DNA from: Aquabacterium humicola
GTDB taxonomy: Bacteria > Pseudomonadota > Gammaproteobacteria > Burkholderiales > Burkholderiaceae_C
Direction of reading: 5' to 3'
NCBI RefSeq assembly: GCF_030167915.1
Contig: NZ_JARGNB010000005.1
Location: forward strand, 124,001 to 188,000
Length of the DNA: 64,000 nucleotides
The translations under genes were made by a program, and so were the position numbers. This document shows, piece after piece, positions 34,636 through 43,132 of the stretch (position 1 is its first letter; each line of letters begins with the position of its first letter). The notes beneath the pieces are model-generated. The model saw only the letters and a program-made list of their open reading frames with translations. It had not been told where the DNA came from and made no database searches.

Positions 34636-37275
34636 ATGACCTTCGCCCGCACCAAGATCCAGCCCCCGCGTCCGCGCGGCCGCGTGCTGCTGCAGCGGCC
34701 GCGCATCGACGCGCCCTTGCGCGAGGCGCTGGCGACGCAGCGGCTGGTGCTGGTCAGCGCGCCGGCGGGTTACGGCAAGAGCGCGCTGATGGCGCAGCAA
34801 CTGCAGCACTGGCCGGACGGCGTCGCGCTGGCCTGGGTGGCGGCCGATGCGGGCGACGACCTGCCGCGCCTGCTCGAATGCCTGGTCGCGGCGCTGGAAC
34901 CCTATGACCTGCCGTGGCGTTCGGCCCCCGAGGCGCTGGTCGCCGGTGCGGGCGATGCCGCGGGCCGCAACCGCTTCACCGCCGAATTGCTCAACGCGCT
35001 GGAAGCGGCCGAGGTGCCGCACGGCGTGATCGTCATCGACGACCTGCACCGCATCGTCGACGAAGACGTGCACCGCTTCCTCGACGCCTTCATCGACCGG
35101 CTGGGGTCCCGCTGGACGGCGGTCATCCTCACGCGCCACGATCCGCCGCTGGCCTTGCCGCGCCGGCGCGTCGCCGGCGAGCTGGCCGAATTCCGCCAGG
35201 ATGCGCTGCGCTGGACGCGCGACGAGCTGGCCGGATGGCTGGCCGCGGCCGGTGCGGCGCCGGAGCGGCTGGATGCCGTGCTCGCGCGCACCGAGGGCTG
35301 GGCCGCGGGCGTGCAACTGGCGCTGCGCGTGGGCGGCACGGGCAGCGGCACCGCGGGCAGTGGCGCCGCGCTGGGCACCGAGCGCGCGTTCCACGATTTC
35401 CTCAGCGAGGAGGTCATCGACACGCTCGACGACGAGCTGCGCGACTTCCTGCTGCAGGTCAGCGTGCTGCCCGAGATCACCGCGTCGCGCGCGGCCGCGG
35501 TCACCGGCCTGCCCGACGCGGCGCGGCTGCTCGACCGGGTCGAGGCGATGGGCCTGTTCGTCACGGCGCTCGATGCGCACGAGCCGACGCTGAAGCTGCA
35601 CGACCTGTTCCGCGCCGCGCTGGAGCAACGGCTGCAGCGCGAGCGTCCGGCGCTGGTGCCGCAGCTGCTGAAGCGCGCGGCGGCCGGCGAGGCCGATGCC
35701 GTGCGCGCCATCACGCTGCTGCTGCGCGCGGGCGATGCCGCCGCCGCGGCACAGGTGCTGCTGAACGCGACACCGGTGTGGATCACCGCCGGCGCGCTGC
35801 CGACCGTGCGCACGATGCTGGCGGCCTTCGATGCCACGACTCGCGAACGGCTGCCCGCCTGGCACCTGTCGCAGTGCCTGCTCGCCTGGGGCACCGGCGA
35901 CTTCCCGACGATGGACGCGTCGGCCCGCAGCGCGCAGGCGCTGGGCGAAGCGGCCGGCGACATCGAGGTCGCCGACATGGGCCTGGGCTACCGGGCGATC
36001 GCGCTGAACTTCCTGAGCCGCCAGGGCCTGCGCGCGCTCGGCGTCGAGCAGTTGCGCGCGACCGCGCCGGCGCCGCACGTGGTCACCGGCGTCGCGCTGG
36101 CCTGGGCGGACATCGACGAGGGCCGCTTCGACGACGCGCGGCGGCGTTATGCGTCGACGCTGGCGCACCTCGAGCGCAGCCATGAGCCGCACCTGTGGTA
36201 CCAGGGCAACCTGGGCACGGTCGGCGTGCACATCCCCGGCATGGGGCCGCTGATCGAGCGCTGGATCGACGGCGCGCTGCGCGCCAGCGGCGAGCAGCCG
36301 CTGACGCTGAAGGCGATGGCGCTGATCACGCGCGGCTGGCACCGGCTGCTGGTGCAGGGCGACATCGCCGGCGCACGCGGCGCGCTGGAGGCCACGCGGC
36401 AGGAGCTGCGCTGGCTGGCCGAACCCACCGGCGTCAATGCGCTGGCCACCGTGCTGCAGCTGCAGATCGCCGCGGCGGCCGGCGACGCGGCCGCGACGCG
36501 CGAGGCGGCCGCGCTGCTGCTGCAGGGCCCCTCCACCGGCCAGGGCCACCGCGCGCGCTGGATCGTCGCCAACTACATCGCCGGCTGCGCCGCCGCGGTC
36601 GGCGATGCCGAGACCCTGCGCGAGCAGCTCGCGGTGCTGGAGTCGACGCCGGTCGAGAGCGCGCTGCCCGGGCTGCACGCGATCGTGGCCGACATCGCCC
36701 GAGGCCATGTCGCGTGGCTGCGCGGCGACGTCGACGCCGCCATCGATGCCTGGCAGCGGGCGCTGGCCGACCCGGTGAACCTGGTGCGCACCCGGCTCGA
36801 CGCGCCGACCCGGCTCTTCCTGGCCGCGGCCTGCGCACGCGCGAACCGCTGGCGCGACGCGGCCGCACCGCTGGTCGGCTTCCAGGAGCGCTCACGCCAG
36901 GGCGCCACCGGCTCGGCGCTGTTCGCGCGGGCCGCGGCCCCGTTCCTCGCCGGGCACGACTGGCGCGCTGCGCTCGACGAGCCCGACCGCGACGAGCTGG
37001 CGGCCTGGTTGCGGCGCGTCGCCCCCTTGGCGGCGATGGCCGCGCCGCTGCCCGCGGCGCCGCCCGCTGCAGCGGGTGGCGGTGCGATCGAGGCCCTGAG
37101 CAGCCGCGAGCTCGAGGTGCTGGAGCACATCGCCGCCGGCGACAGCAACAAGCTGATCGCCCGCGCGCTGGGCCTGAGCCCGCACACCGTCAAGCGCCAT
37201 GTCGCGAACATCCTCGACAAGCTGGCGCTCGGCTCGCGTGGGCAGGCCGCCGCCTGGTACCGCGGACAGGCCTGA
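34636..37275 (+). CDS. MalT-like LuxR-family ATP-dependent regulator (copy 1)
   Basis: An 879-residue LAL-type regulator. It starts 'MTFARTKIQPPRPRGRVLLQRPR', the usual MalT-like opening. Walker A APAGYGKS is at 42-49 and Walker B 'HGVIVIDDLHRI' near 132. A winged-helix and TPR-like middle region follows, then a LuxR helix-turn-helix at about 815-879 ('LSSRELEVLEHIAAGDSNKLI', 'LGLSPHTVKRHVANILDKL'). Such proteins activate transcription when ATP and a ligand are bound. It diverges from the lacI-like gene and could control the glucan locus too. A diverged paralogue lies at 54197-56938. Confidence 0.88.
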   Translation: MTFARTKIQPPRPRGRVLLQRPRIDAPLREALATQRLVLVSAPAGYGKSALMAQQLQHWPDGVALAWVAADAGDDLPRLLECLVAALEPYDLPWRSAPEALVAGAGDAAGRNRFTAELLNALEAAEVPHGVIVIDDLHRIVDEDVHRFLDAFIDRLGSRWTAVILTRHDPPLALPRRRVAGELAEFRQDALRWTRDELAGWLAAAGAAPERLDAVLARTEGWAAGVQLALRVGGTGSGTAGSGAALGTERAFHDFLSEEVIDTLDDELRDFLLQVSVLPEITASRAAAVTGLPDAARLLDRVEAMGLFVTALDAHEPTLKLHDLFRAALEQRLQRERPALVPQLLKRAAAGEADAVRAITLLLRAGDAAAAAQVLLNATPVWITAGALPTVRTMLAAFDATTRERLPAWHLSQCLLAWGTGDFPTMDASARSAQALGEAAGDIEVADMGLGYRAIALNFLSRQGLRALGVEQLRATAPAPHVVTGVALAWADIDEGRFDDARRRYASTLAHLERSHEPHLWYQGNLGTVGVHIPGMGPLIERWIDGALRASGEQPLTLKAMALITRGWHRLLVQGDIAGARGALEATRQELRWLAEPTGVNALATVLQLQIAAAAGDAAATREAAALLLQGPSTGQGHRARWIVANYIAGCAAAVGDAETLREQLAVLESTPVESALPGLHAIVADIARGHVAWLRGDVDAAIDAWQRALADPVNLVRTRLDAPTRLFLAAACARANRWRDAAAPLVGFQERSRQGATGSALFARAAAPFLAGHDWRAALDEPDRDELAAWLRRVAPLAAMAAPLPAAPPAAAGGGAIEALSSRELEVLEHIAAGDSNKLIARALGLSPHTVKRHVANILDKLALGSRGQAAAWYRGQA

Positions 37276-37333
37276 CGTCCGAAAGACACGGCCACCGCCC
37301 CCATCGGCCGCCTCGGCCGCCTCGGCCTCGGCC

Positions 37334-38467
37334 TCAGCCGCAGGCCAGCGGCCCGGCGTACTCCATCTCCTGCATCACCCACTGCCGCCGCGCGGCGCCG
37401 AAGCGGCTGTCGATCTCGCACAGCGTGCGGTCCAGCTGCGCCGCCGGCTTCAGGCCCGGCGCCAGCACGATGCGCGGCAGGCCCGCGTCGGCCCCGCCCA
37501 CCTGCAGCGCGAGGCCGCTGGCCAGGCGCACGCGGCCGGCGCCTTCGGCCACCGCATTCACCTGCACGTGGCCGGTGCGCGACCACGCGTCGGCAGCCAG
37601 CGCCAGCGCGATGTCGTCGGCGCCGTCGCGCACGTCGACCAACTGGCGCTGATGGCGCCAGAACGCCGCCTTCGCGGCGAGGTAGCTCGCCGCGCGCGGC
37701 AGCGTCAGGCCGAAGGGCGCGCTGTCGTGCTCGGGCGCCCAGTCCGGCACGCCGATCTCGGCGGCCAGCGCCGACGCCCGTTCCCGCCCGCCCAGCGCCT
37801 CCACCAGCGCCAGCATCGCCGGCAGCGACGCGGTGATGCCGGTGGTCGTCGCGACGCCGCGATCGGCGAGGTAGCGCTGGTGCGGCACGTGCACCGCGCC
37901 GGCATGGCGGCGCAGCAGCGTCGACCGGTCGAACCAGTGGCCGGCGAAGCGGCGGCCGTCGAGCAGGCCGGCCTGGCCGACCACCCGCGCGCCCGAACAG
38001 ATGCCGAGGATGCGGGCGCCCTGCCCCGCCTGCCGCTTCAGCCAGGCGCTCACCGCCGGATGATCGTCCTGCACCATCGCCGGCACGATGACGATGTCGG
38101 CGCCGCGCGGATGCGCGCGGTCGAAGTCGGCCAGGCTCTGCGGCAGGTCGACCGCCAGGGCCGGCGTCAGCTGCACGCGCCCGCGCTGCACCGCCACCGG
38201 CTGCACGTCGGCCACGCCGGCGCGCTGCAGCAGCGCATGCGGCAGCAGGAAGTCGGTGACCTCCGTGCCCTCGTTCAGCGCGACGATCGCGACCACCGGC
38301 CGGCCCGCGCGCGCGGGCTTCATCGCATCGACGAAGGCCTGGCGCTGCTGCTCACGCAACGCCGGATCGGCCAGCGCCGGCGGCAGCGGGCCGGCACCGC
38401 CGCAGGCGGCCAGCCCGGCACCGCCGATCGCGACGACGGCGGCCAGCCGCCCGACACGGCGCCACAT
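37334..38467 (-). CDS. DJ-1/PfpI-domain lipoprotein
   Basis: A 377-residue protein. Starting at ATG 38467 gives an ideal lipoprotein leader ('MWRRVGRLAAVVAIGGAGLAAC', Cys22; split); a longer start at 38503 exists. Residues about 55-250 form a DJ-1/PfpI (class I glutamine amidotransferase-like) domain with the nucleophile-elbow Cys in 'ILGICSGARVV'. The last third is a less typical extension with no recognised motif. It diverges from a GlxA-type regulator that carries the same kind of domain, so the pair may share a ligand. An exported PfpI-domain protein is uncommon. Confidence 0.7.
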   Translation of the reverse strand: MWRRVGRLAAVVAIGGAGLAACGGAGPLPPALADPALREQQRQAFVDAMKPARAGRPVVAIVALNEGTEVTDFLLPHALLQRAGVADVQPVAVQRGRVQLTPALAVDLPQSLADFDRAHPRGADIVIVPAMVQDDHPAVSAWLKRQAGQGARILGICSGARVVGQAGLLDGRRFAGHWFDRSTLLRRHAGAVHVPHQRYLADRGVATTTGITASLPAMLALVEALGGRERASALAAEIGVPDWAPEHDSAPFGLTLPRAASYLAAKAAFWRHQRQLVDVRDGADDIALALAADAWSRTGHVQVNAVAEGAGRVRLASGLALQVGGADAGLPRIVLAPGLKPAAQLDRTLCEIDSRFGAARRQWVMQEMEYAGPLACG

Positions 38468-38518
38468 CGACGCGCCTGCGAATTGGTAGAACATCGGCTT
38501 CATCGGACCAGTCTAGGA

Positions 38519-39514
38519 ATGGCCCCCACCGTGCACCACGACGAAGAAACCGCGATTCCTGCCAGGGACGTGGTGCTGGTGGTCTTCGACGGCGTCGAGT
38601 CGATCGACGTCGCCGGCCCGGCCAGCGTGTTCGCGAAGGCCACGCTGCTGCGGCCCGGCGCCTACCGGCTGCACCTGGCCTCGCCGCTCGGCGGCACGGT
38701 GCACAGCAATGCCGGGCTCGACCTGGCGGCGACCCTGCCGCTGTCGGCCCTGCCCGCGGCCATCGACACGCTGATCGTCGCCGGCGGCGACGAGGCCGGC
38801 GTGCGCGCCGCGATCCTCGAACAAGGCCTCGCGGCCTGGCTCGCCGAGGCCGCGCCACGCATGCGCCGCATCGCCAGCGTCTGCACCGGCGCCTTCGTGC
38901 TCGCCGCCGCGGGGCTGCTCGACGGGCGCCAGGCGACGACGCACTGGAGCAGTTGCGACCTGCTGCAGGCGCTGCGCCCGCAGGTGGCGGTGCAGCACGG
39001 GCGCATCTGGGTGCGCGACGGCGCGGTCTGGACCTCCGCCGGCGTCACCACCTGCCTGGAGCTCGCGCTGGCGCTGGTCGAGGACGACCTCGGGCGCGCG
39101 GTGGCGATGGACGTCGCGCGCACGCTGGCGCTGCCGCTGCTGCGCTCGGGCGACCAGCCGCAGCGCAGCCCGGCGCTCGAGGCGCAGGCCGCGGCCACGC
39201 ACCGGCTGCGCGAGCTGGTGGCGTGGATCGGCGCGCATCTCGGCGAGAACCTGTCGGTCGATTCGCTGGCCGAACGCGCCGCGATGAGCCCGCGCCACTT
39301 CGCCCGCGCCTTCGCCGCCGAGACCGGCTGCACGCCGGCGCGTTTCGTCGAACGCGCGCGTGTCGACGCGGCCGCGCACCTGCTGCGCCACACCGCGTGG
39401 ACGCAGCAGAAGGTCGCCGACCACAGCGGCTTCGGCTCGGTCGATGCGCTGCAGCGCGCCTTCGTGCGCGTGCACGGCGAGACGCCGAAGGCCTATCAGC
39501 AACGTGACGCGTGA
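38519..39514 (+). CDS. GlxA-family regulator (DJ-1/PfpI domain + AraC DNA-binding domain)
   Basis: A 331-residue regulator. Residues about 15-190 are a PfpI-like amidase domain ('VVLVVFDGVESIDVAGPASVF', Cys in 'IASVCTGAFVLAAAGLLDGR'), and residues about 230-330 an AraC-type double helix-turn-helix ('LSVDSLAERAAMSPRHFARAF', 'QQKVADHSGFGSVDALQRAF'). This is the GlxA/CdhR/ArgR-type architecture. ATG 38519 has a short GGA just upstream. The two downstream genes start within eight bases of each stop, so it may be co-transcribed with the metallo-beta-lactamase-fold and racemase-like genes. Confidence 0.85.
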   Translation: MAPTVHHDEETAIPARDVVLVVFDGVESIDVAGPASVFAKATLLRPGAYRLHLASPLGGTVHSNAGLDLAATLPLSALPAAIDTLIVAGGDEAGVRAAILEQGLAAWLAEAAPRMRRIASVCTGAFVLAAAGLLDGRQATTHWSSCDLLQALRPQVAVQHGRIWVRDGAVWTSAGVTTCLELALALVEDDLGRAVAMDVARTLALPLLRSGDQPQRSPALEAQAAATHRLRELVAWIGAHLGENLSVDSLAERAAMSPRHFARAFAAETGCTPARFVERARVDAAAHLLRHTAWTQQKVADHSGFGSVDALQRAFVRVHGETPKAYQQRDA

Positions 39515-39521
39515 GGACCGC

Positions 39522-40277
39522 ATGACCCTGCAACTGCAGCTGATCCGCAGCGCCACCGTGCGCCTGGCCATCGACGGCTTCGTGCTGCTGGTCGATCCCT
39601 ACCTCGCCGCGCCCGGCGAAGGGCGCAGTTATGCCGGCACCGTGCGCAGCCCGCTGGTGCCGCTGCCGGTGCCGGCCGAGGACCTGGTGCGCGAGGCCGA
39701 CGCGGTGTTCGTATCGCACCTGCATTCGGACCATTTCGACGACGCGGCGCGCGCGCTGCTGCCGGCGACCAAGCCGTTGTGGTGCCCGGCGCCGGTGGCC
39801 GAGGGGCTGCGGGCCTTCGGCTTCACGAACGTGACCGGCATCGCCGACACCTTCGCCCATGCCGGCTTCTCGCTGCAGATGACCCCCGGCCGGCACGGCC
39901 CGGATGCGGTGCTGGAGGCGATGGGCGCGGTGCACGGCTTCGTATTGCGCACCCCGGGCCACGGGCCGCTGTACTGGGTCGGCGATTCGATCCATTGCCC
40001 CGAGGTCACGCGGACGATCGCGGCCACGCAACCCGCCTGCATCGTCGTGCATGCCTGCGGCGCCGACTGGAAAGGCCTCGCGCCGCTGGTGATGGACTGC
40101 GCGATGGTCGAGGCGGTGCTGGCGGAGGCGCCCGGCGCGCAGGTGATCGCGACCCACCTCGACGCGGTGGACCACGCGACCGTCTCGCGCGCCGACCTGC
40201 GCACCTGGTTCGCGCCGAAGCCGGCGCTGGCCGCGCGGCTGCGCATCCCGGCCGACGGCGAGCGCATCGCGCTGTGA
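39522..40277 (+). CDS. Metallo-beta-lactamase-fold hydrolase (UlaG-like)
   Basis: A 251-residue protein with the metal-binding motif 'SHLHSDHFDD' (His66, His68, Asp70, His71), and 'GDSIH' and 'THLDAVDH' providing later ligands. The short loops and 'LIRSATVRLAIDGFVLLVDP' opening resemble the UlaG/RomA group. Substrate unknown. ATG 39522 follows GAGGA and lies seven bases after the regulator stop; the racemase-like gene starts seven bases after its own stop, so all three are likely one operon. Confidence 0.8.
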   Translation: MTLQLQLIRSATVRLAIDGFVLLVDPYLAAPGEGRSYAGTVRSPLVPLPVPAEDLVREADAVFVSHLHSDHFDDAARALLPATKPLWCPAPVAEGLRAFGFTNVTGIADTFAHAGFSLQMTPGRHGPDAVLEAMGAVHGFVLRTPGHGPLYWVGDSIHCPEVTRTIAATQPACIVVHACGADWKGLAPLVMDCAMVEAVLAEAPGAQVIATHLDAVDHATVSRADLRTWFAPKPALAARLRIPADGERIAL

Positions 40278-40284
40278 ACCGGCC

Positions 40285-40971
40285 ATGAGCTTCCTCGGCC
40301 TGCTGATGCTCGACACCCGCTTCCCGCGGCCGCCGGGCGACATCGGCAACCCGTCGACCTGGTCGCGCGCCGGCATCCCGGTGCGCTACGTCACCGTGCA
40401 GGGCGCTTCGCCGCAGCGCATCGTGCGCGAGTCGGACCCCTCGCTGCTGCAGCCCTTCGTCCATGCGGCGCGCGCGCTGGCCGCCGACGGCGCGACGCTG
40501 CTGTCCACCAGCTGCGGCTTCCTCGCCGCCTGGCAGCACCCGCTCGCGCAGGCGGTGCAGGTGCCGGTGATCACCTCCAGTCTGCTGCAGGCCGCGCGAT
40601 ACCCGCGGCCGGGCATCGTGACCATCGATGCCGCGTCGCTGACGCCCGCGCTGCTGCAGGCCGCCGGCGTGCCGGACGGCACCCCGGTGCAAGGCGTCGC
40701 GCCGGGCTGCGAGTTCCAGCGCCGCCTGCTCGGCAATCAGCCGGTGCTCGACCTCGCCGAGGCCGAGCGCGACGTGGTCGCGGCCGCGCAGGCGCTGGTG
40801 GCGCGCCACCCGCAAGTGAGCGACCTGGTGCTCGAGTGCACCAACATGCCGCCCTACCGCGAGGCGATCGCCCGCGCCACCGGCCGCCCGGTGCACGACA
40901 TCGAAACGCTGCTGATCGACGCCTGGTCGGCGGCCACCGCGTCCATCGCCGGATCGATGCCGCGCCGGTAG
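40285..40971 (+). CDS. Aspartate/glutamate/hydantoin racemase-family protein
   Basis: A 228-residue protein with the two-cysteine layout of the Asp/Glu racemase superfamily: Cys77 in 'STSCGFLAAW' and Cys186 in 'LVLECTNMPPY'. 'GIVTIDAASLTPALL' fits the domain switch region. Real racemase activity is unproven; related proteins handle hydantoins, maleate or arylmalonate. Its last 118 bases overlap the end of the convergent S41 peptidase gene, yet both proteins keep family-typical sequence in the overlap. Confidence 0.78.
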   Translation: MSFLGLLMLDTRFPRPPGDIGNPSTWSRAGIPVRYVTVQGASPQRIVRESDPSLLQPFVHAARALAADGATLLSTSCGFLAAWQHPLAQAVQVPVITSSLLQAARYPRPGIVTIDAASLTPALLQAAGVPDGTPVQGVAPGCEFQRRLLGNQPVLDLAEAERDVVAAAQALVARHPQVSDLVLECTNMPPYREAIARATGRPVHDIETLLIDAWSAATASIAGSMPRR

Positions 40972-42269
40972 GCGTCGGGCGTCCACGGCGCGAAGAGGTC
41001 GGGCGCCAGCGACTCGACGGCGATCGGCCGCCGCACGACCGGCGCATGGCAGTCGGTGAAGCGGCGGCAGCCGTCGCGGTAGTCGTGGCGCTCGGTCGCC
41101 GGCAGCAACACCTCGCCGGAGTGCGCCAGCGTCACCGGCCGGCCTTCGGCGAAGAACTCCAGCCGGTCGCCCACCGGCTCGCCGACGATGCGCACGCGCG
41201 CCGGCGCCGCCTGCTTCAGGTAGCCGGTGATCGAGATCGCCGCGGAGAAGGTCCACGGACTCGTCAGCGCATAGATCCGCCCCGGCACCAGCGCCGGCAG
41301 GCTCTCGGCGAAGTCGCGTGCCTGCGTCAGGTCGCCGCCGCCGTTCAGGCGCAGGTCCAGCACCAGGTGCGTCGGTTGGTGCCGCTGCACGGCCGCGCGC
41401 ACCTCGGCGAAGAAGGCGGCCAGCGTCGACTCGCGGGCGTCGTGGGTCTGGCGCAGCTCGATGACCACGGCGGCCAGCTCGGGCGCATGGCGCCAGCGGA
41501 AGGCCCGGCCGCCTTCCTGCAGCGACCAGGGCGCCGCGCCGGCCCTCAGCAGCGAACGCCAGCCGGTGTCGGTGCCGTCGCGGGTCTCCGGCACCACGTC
41601 GGGCAGCAGCAGGCGGCTGGTGTCCGAGCGCGGCCGGTCGGGCGACGGCGCTTCGGCGACGAGCCGGCGTTCGATCACCCGCCCATCGGCGAGCAGGAAG
41701 CGGTAGCGCGCGGCCGCCGCGTCCTTCACCAGGTCCAGCGCCTGCAGCTGCTGCGGGCTCTCCAGCAGCAGCGGCGCCTGGCGGTCGCGCCACGACGGCA
41801 GGCCGCCGGTGAGGCCATGCGCGGCTTCGCGCAGCCGCTCCAATGGGACGTCATCGATCGCCAGCAGCGCAGCCCCCAGCAGGTCGGCATCGGCCGTGCG
41901 CACCCGCAGCACGACGAAGTCGCGGCCGAAGGGCGCGAGGCGGAGGCCGACCCGGTTGCTGCGCGCCAGCCGCGGCCCGCCGTAGCTCAGCGTGTGGCCG
42001 TTGTCGGCCAGCGCCGCCACCTGGGCCAGCGCCAGGCCGAAGCGCACCGGATCCAGTTCACGCGCCTGGGCGTCCAGCAGCGCGAGCCGCGCCTGCGCCG
42101 CCTGCCGCGCCGGCGCGCTGTAGGCCCGGTCGGGCTCGAAGAACTCGCGGCGGAACTGCGCCAGGTCGGCGCGCACCGTGTCCGCGCTCCAGGTCTGCGC
42201 CCGCGCGGCGCCGGCAGTGAGACACAGCGCGGCGAACGCCAGGCAGGAAGCGGCCAATCGGTGCAGCAC
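40854..42269 (-). CDS. Exported S41-family peptidase (tail-specific-protease-like)
   Basis: A 471-residue protein. GTG 42269 follows AAGGA and gives a signal peptide ('VLHRLAASCLAFAALCLTAGAARAQ', split). The S41 fold shows 'HLVLDLRLNGGGDLTQARDF' and the catalytic Ser segment 'ALTSPWTFSAAISITGYLK', with 'EPVGDRLEFFAEG' after it. No PDZ domain is obvious, so it is closer to short S41 peptidases than to CtpA. The expected family end ('FAPWTPDAYRRGIDPAMDAV') is followed by about 24 extra residues that run into the convergent racemase-like gene. Confidence 0.8.
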   Translation of the reverse strand: MLHRLAASCLAFAALCLTAGAARAQTWSADTVRADLAQFRREFFEPDRAYSAPARQAAQARLALLDAQARELDPVRFGLALAQVAALADNGHTLSYGGPRLARSNRVGLRLAPFGRDFVVLRVRTADADLLGAALLAIDDVPLERLREAAHGLTGGLPSWRDRQAPLLLESPQQLQALDLVKDAAAARYRFLLADGRVIERRLVAEAPSPDRPRSDTSRLLLPDVVPETRDGTDTGWRSLLRAGAAPWSLQEGGRAFRWRHAPELAAVVIELRQTHDARESTLAAFFAEVRAAVQRHQPTHLVLDLRLNGGGDLTQARDFAESLPALVPGRIYALTSPWTFSAAISITGYLKQAAPARVRIVGEPVGDRLEFFAEGRPVTLAHSGEVLLPATERHDYRDGCRRFTDCHAPVVRRPIAVESLAPDLFAPWTPDAYRRGIDPAMDAVAADQASISSVSMSCTGRPVARAIASR

Positions 42270-42403
42270 GGGGCGTCCTTCGGGGGTGAACGAAGCCTCC
42301 ACTGTGCGCGATGCGGACCGCCTGCCGCGTGCAGTTCGGTCGGCCGGATCGACGGCCTGTCGCATACCGCGCGGCAGCGGGTCACCCCGCGGGCGCCGCG
42401 ATG

Positions 42404-43000
42404 TCAGCCGGCCAGGGCCTGCAGCGCGGCGCCGCCACCGCGGAACATCGGCCAGCCGTCACCGACCAGCACCGCGTCGATGCGCGGATGGCGCTCGAGC
42501 AGCCGGTGCAACGAGGCGGTGACCGCGGCGCGGTCGCCGATCTTCGCGTCCGGAAGCAGGTGCAGGCTGTTGCCGGCATGCGCGCGCACGAGGTCGCCGG
42601 TGACCAGCGTCGTGTGCTCGAGCACCAGCGCCAGCTCGCCCGGCGTCTTGCCGCCGTGCAGCTCGATCACCTGCAGCCCCGGCACCGGCTCGTCGCCGTC
42701 GCCGAGCCACGCGGTGCACGGCAGCGCGAAGCCCTCGCGCTCGGCGCGCGGACCGGCCAGCGTGGCGCCGAACTGCCGGGCCAGTTCGCCCGCGGCGCGC
42801 GTGTGGTCCGAGTTGGTGACGATGATCCAGGCCGCGCCGCCCAGGCGCTCGAGGTGCGCGCGGTCGTGCGCGCTCATCGGCAGCGGATCGACCAGCACGT
42901 TGCCGCCGGGCCGGATCCACGCCAGGCCGTTGAAGTCGATGTCGCGGCTCTCGTCGAAGACAGACCAGCCGTAGAGATCGGGGCGGTGCAAGCGCTTCAT
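42404..43000 (-). CDS. Metallo-beta-lactamase-like protein with altered metal motif
   Basis: A 198-residue protein. The usual HxHxDH motif reads 'VTNSDHTRAAGEL' (Asn63, Asp65, His66), so the first His pair is replaced; 'IELHGGKTPGELAL' and 'LVTGDLV' supply later ligand positions. 'MSAHDRAHLERLGGAAWIIVTNSDH' (split) follows the pattern of a distinct MBL subgroup I recall with TNSDH. Metal content and substrate are uncertain. ATG 43000 follows GGAG. No partner is evident from neighbours. Confidence 0.72.
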   Translation of the reverse strand: MKRLHRPDLYGWSVFDESRDIDFNGLAWIRPGGNVLVDPLPMSAHDRAHLERLGGAAWIIVTNSDHTRAAGELARQFGATLAGPRAEREGFALPCTAWLGDGDEPVPGLQVIELHGGKTPGELALVLEHTTLVTGDLVRAHAGNSLHLLPDAKIGDRAAVTASLHRLLERHPRIDAVLVGDGWPMFRGGGAALQALAG

Positions 43001-43132
43001 GCCGGCATCTCCGGGGTGTGGCGGAGATGCATTCTGCGCCCCCGCCCCGACGTGTCGAAGGCCTGGCCCCAGACCTCGGGCCGGGTGGCATCGCATAAGC
43101 TCGCGCGCGCCGTCACCTGCGCCGTCCTGCCC

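Noticed and set aside
37305-37340. GGCCGCCTC/GGCCTC short repeats between convergent genes
   Set aside because: Simple-sequence run in a 58-bp spacer; no stable hairpin or further copies were seen, so it is not reported as a feature.
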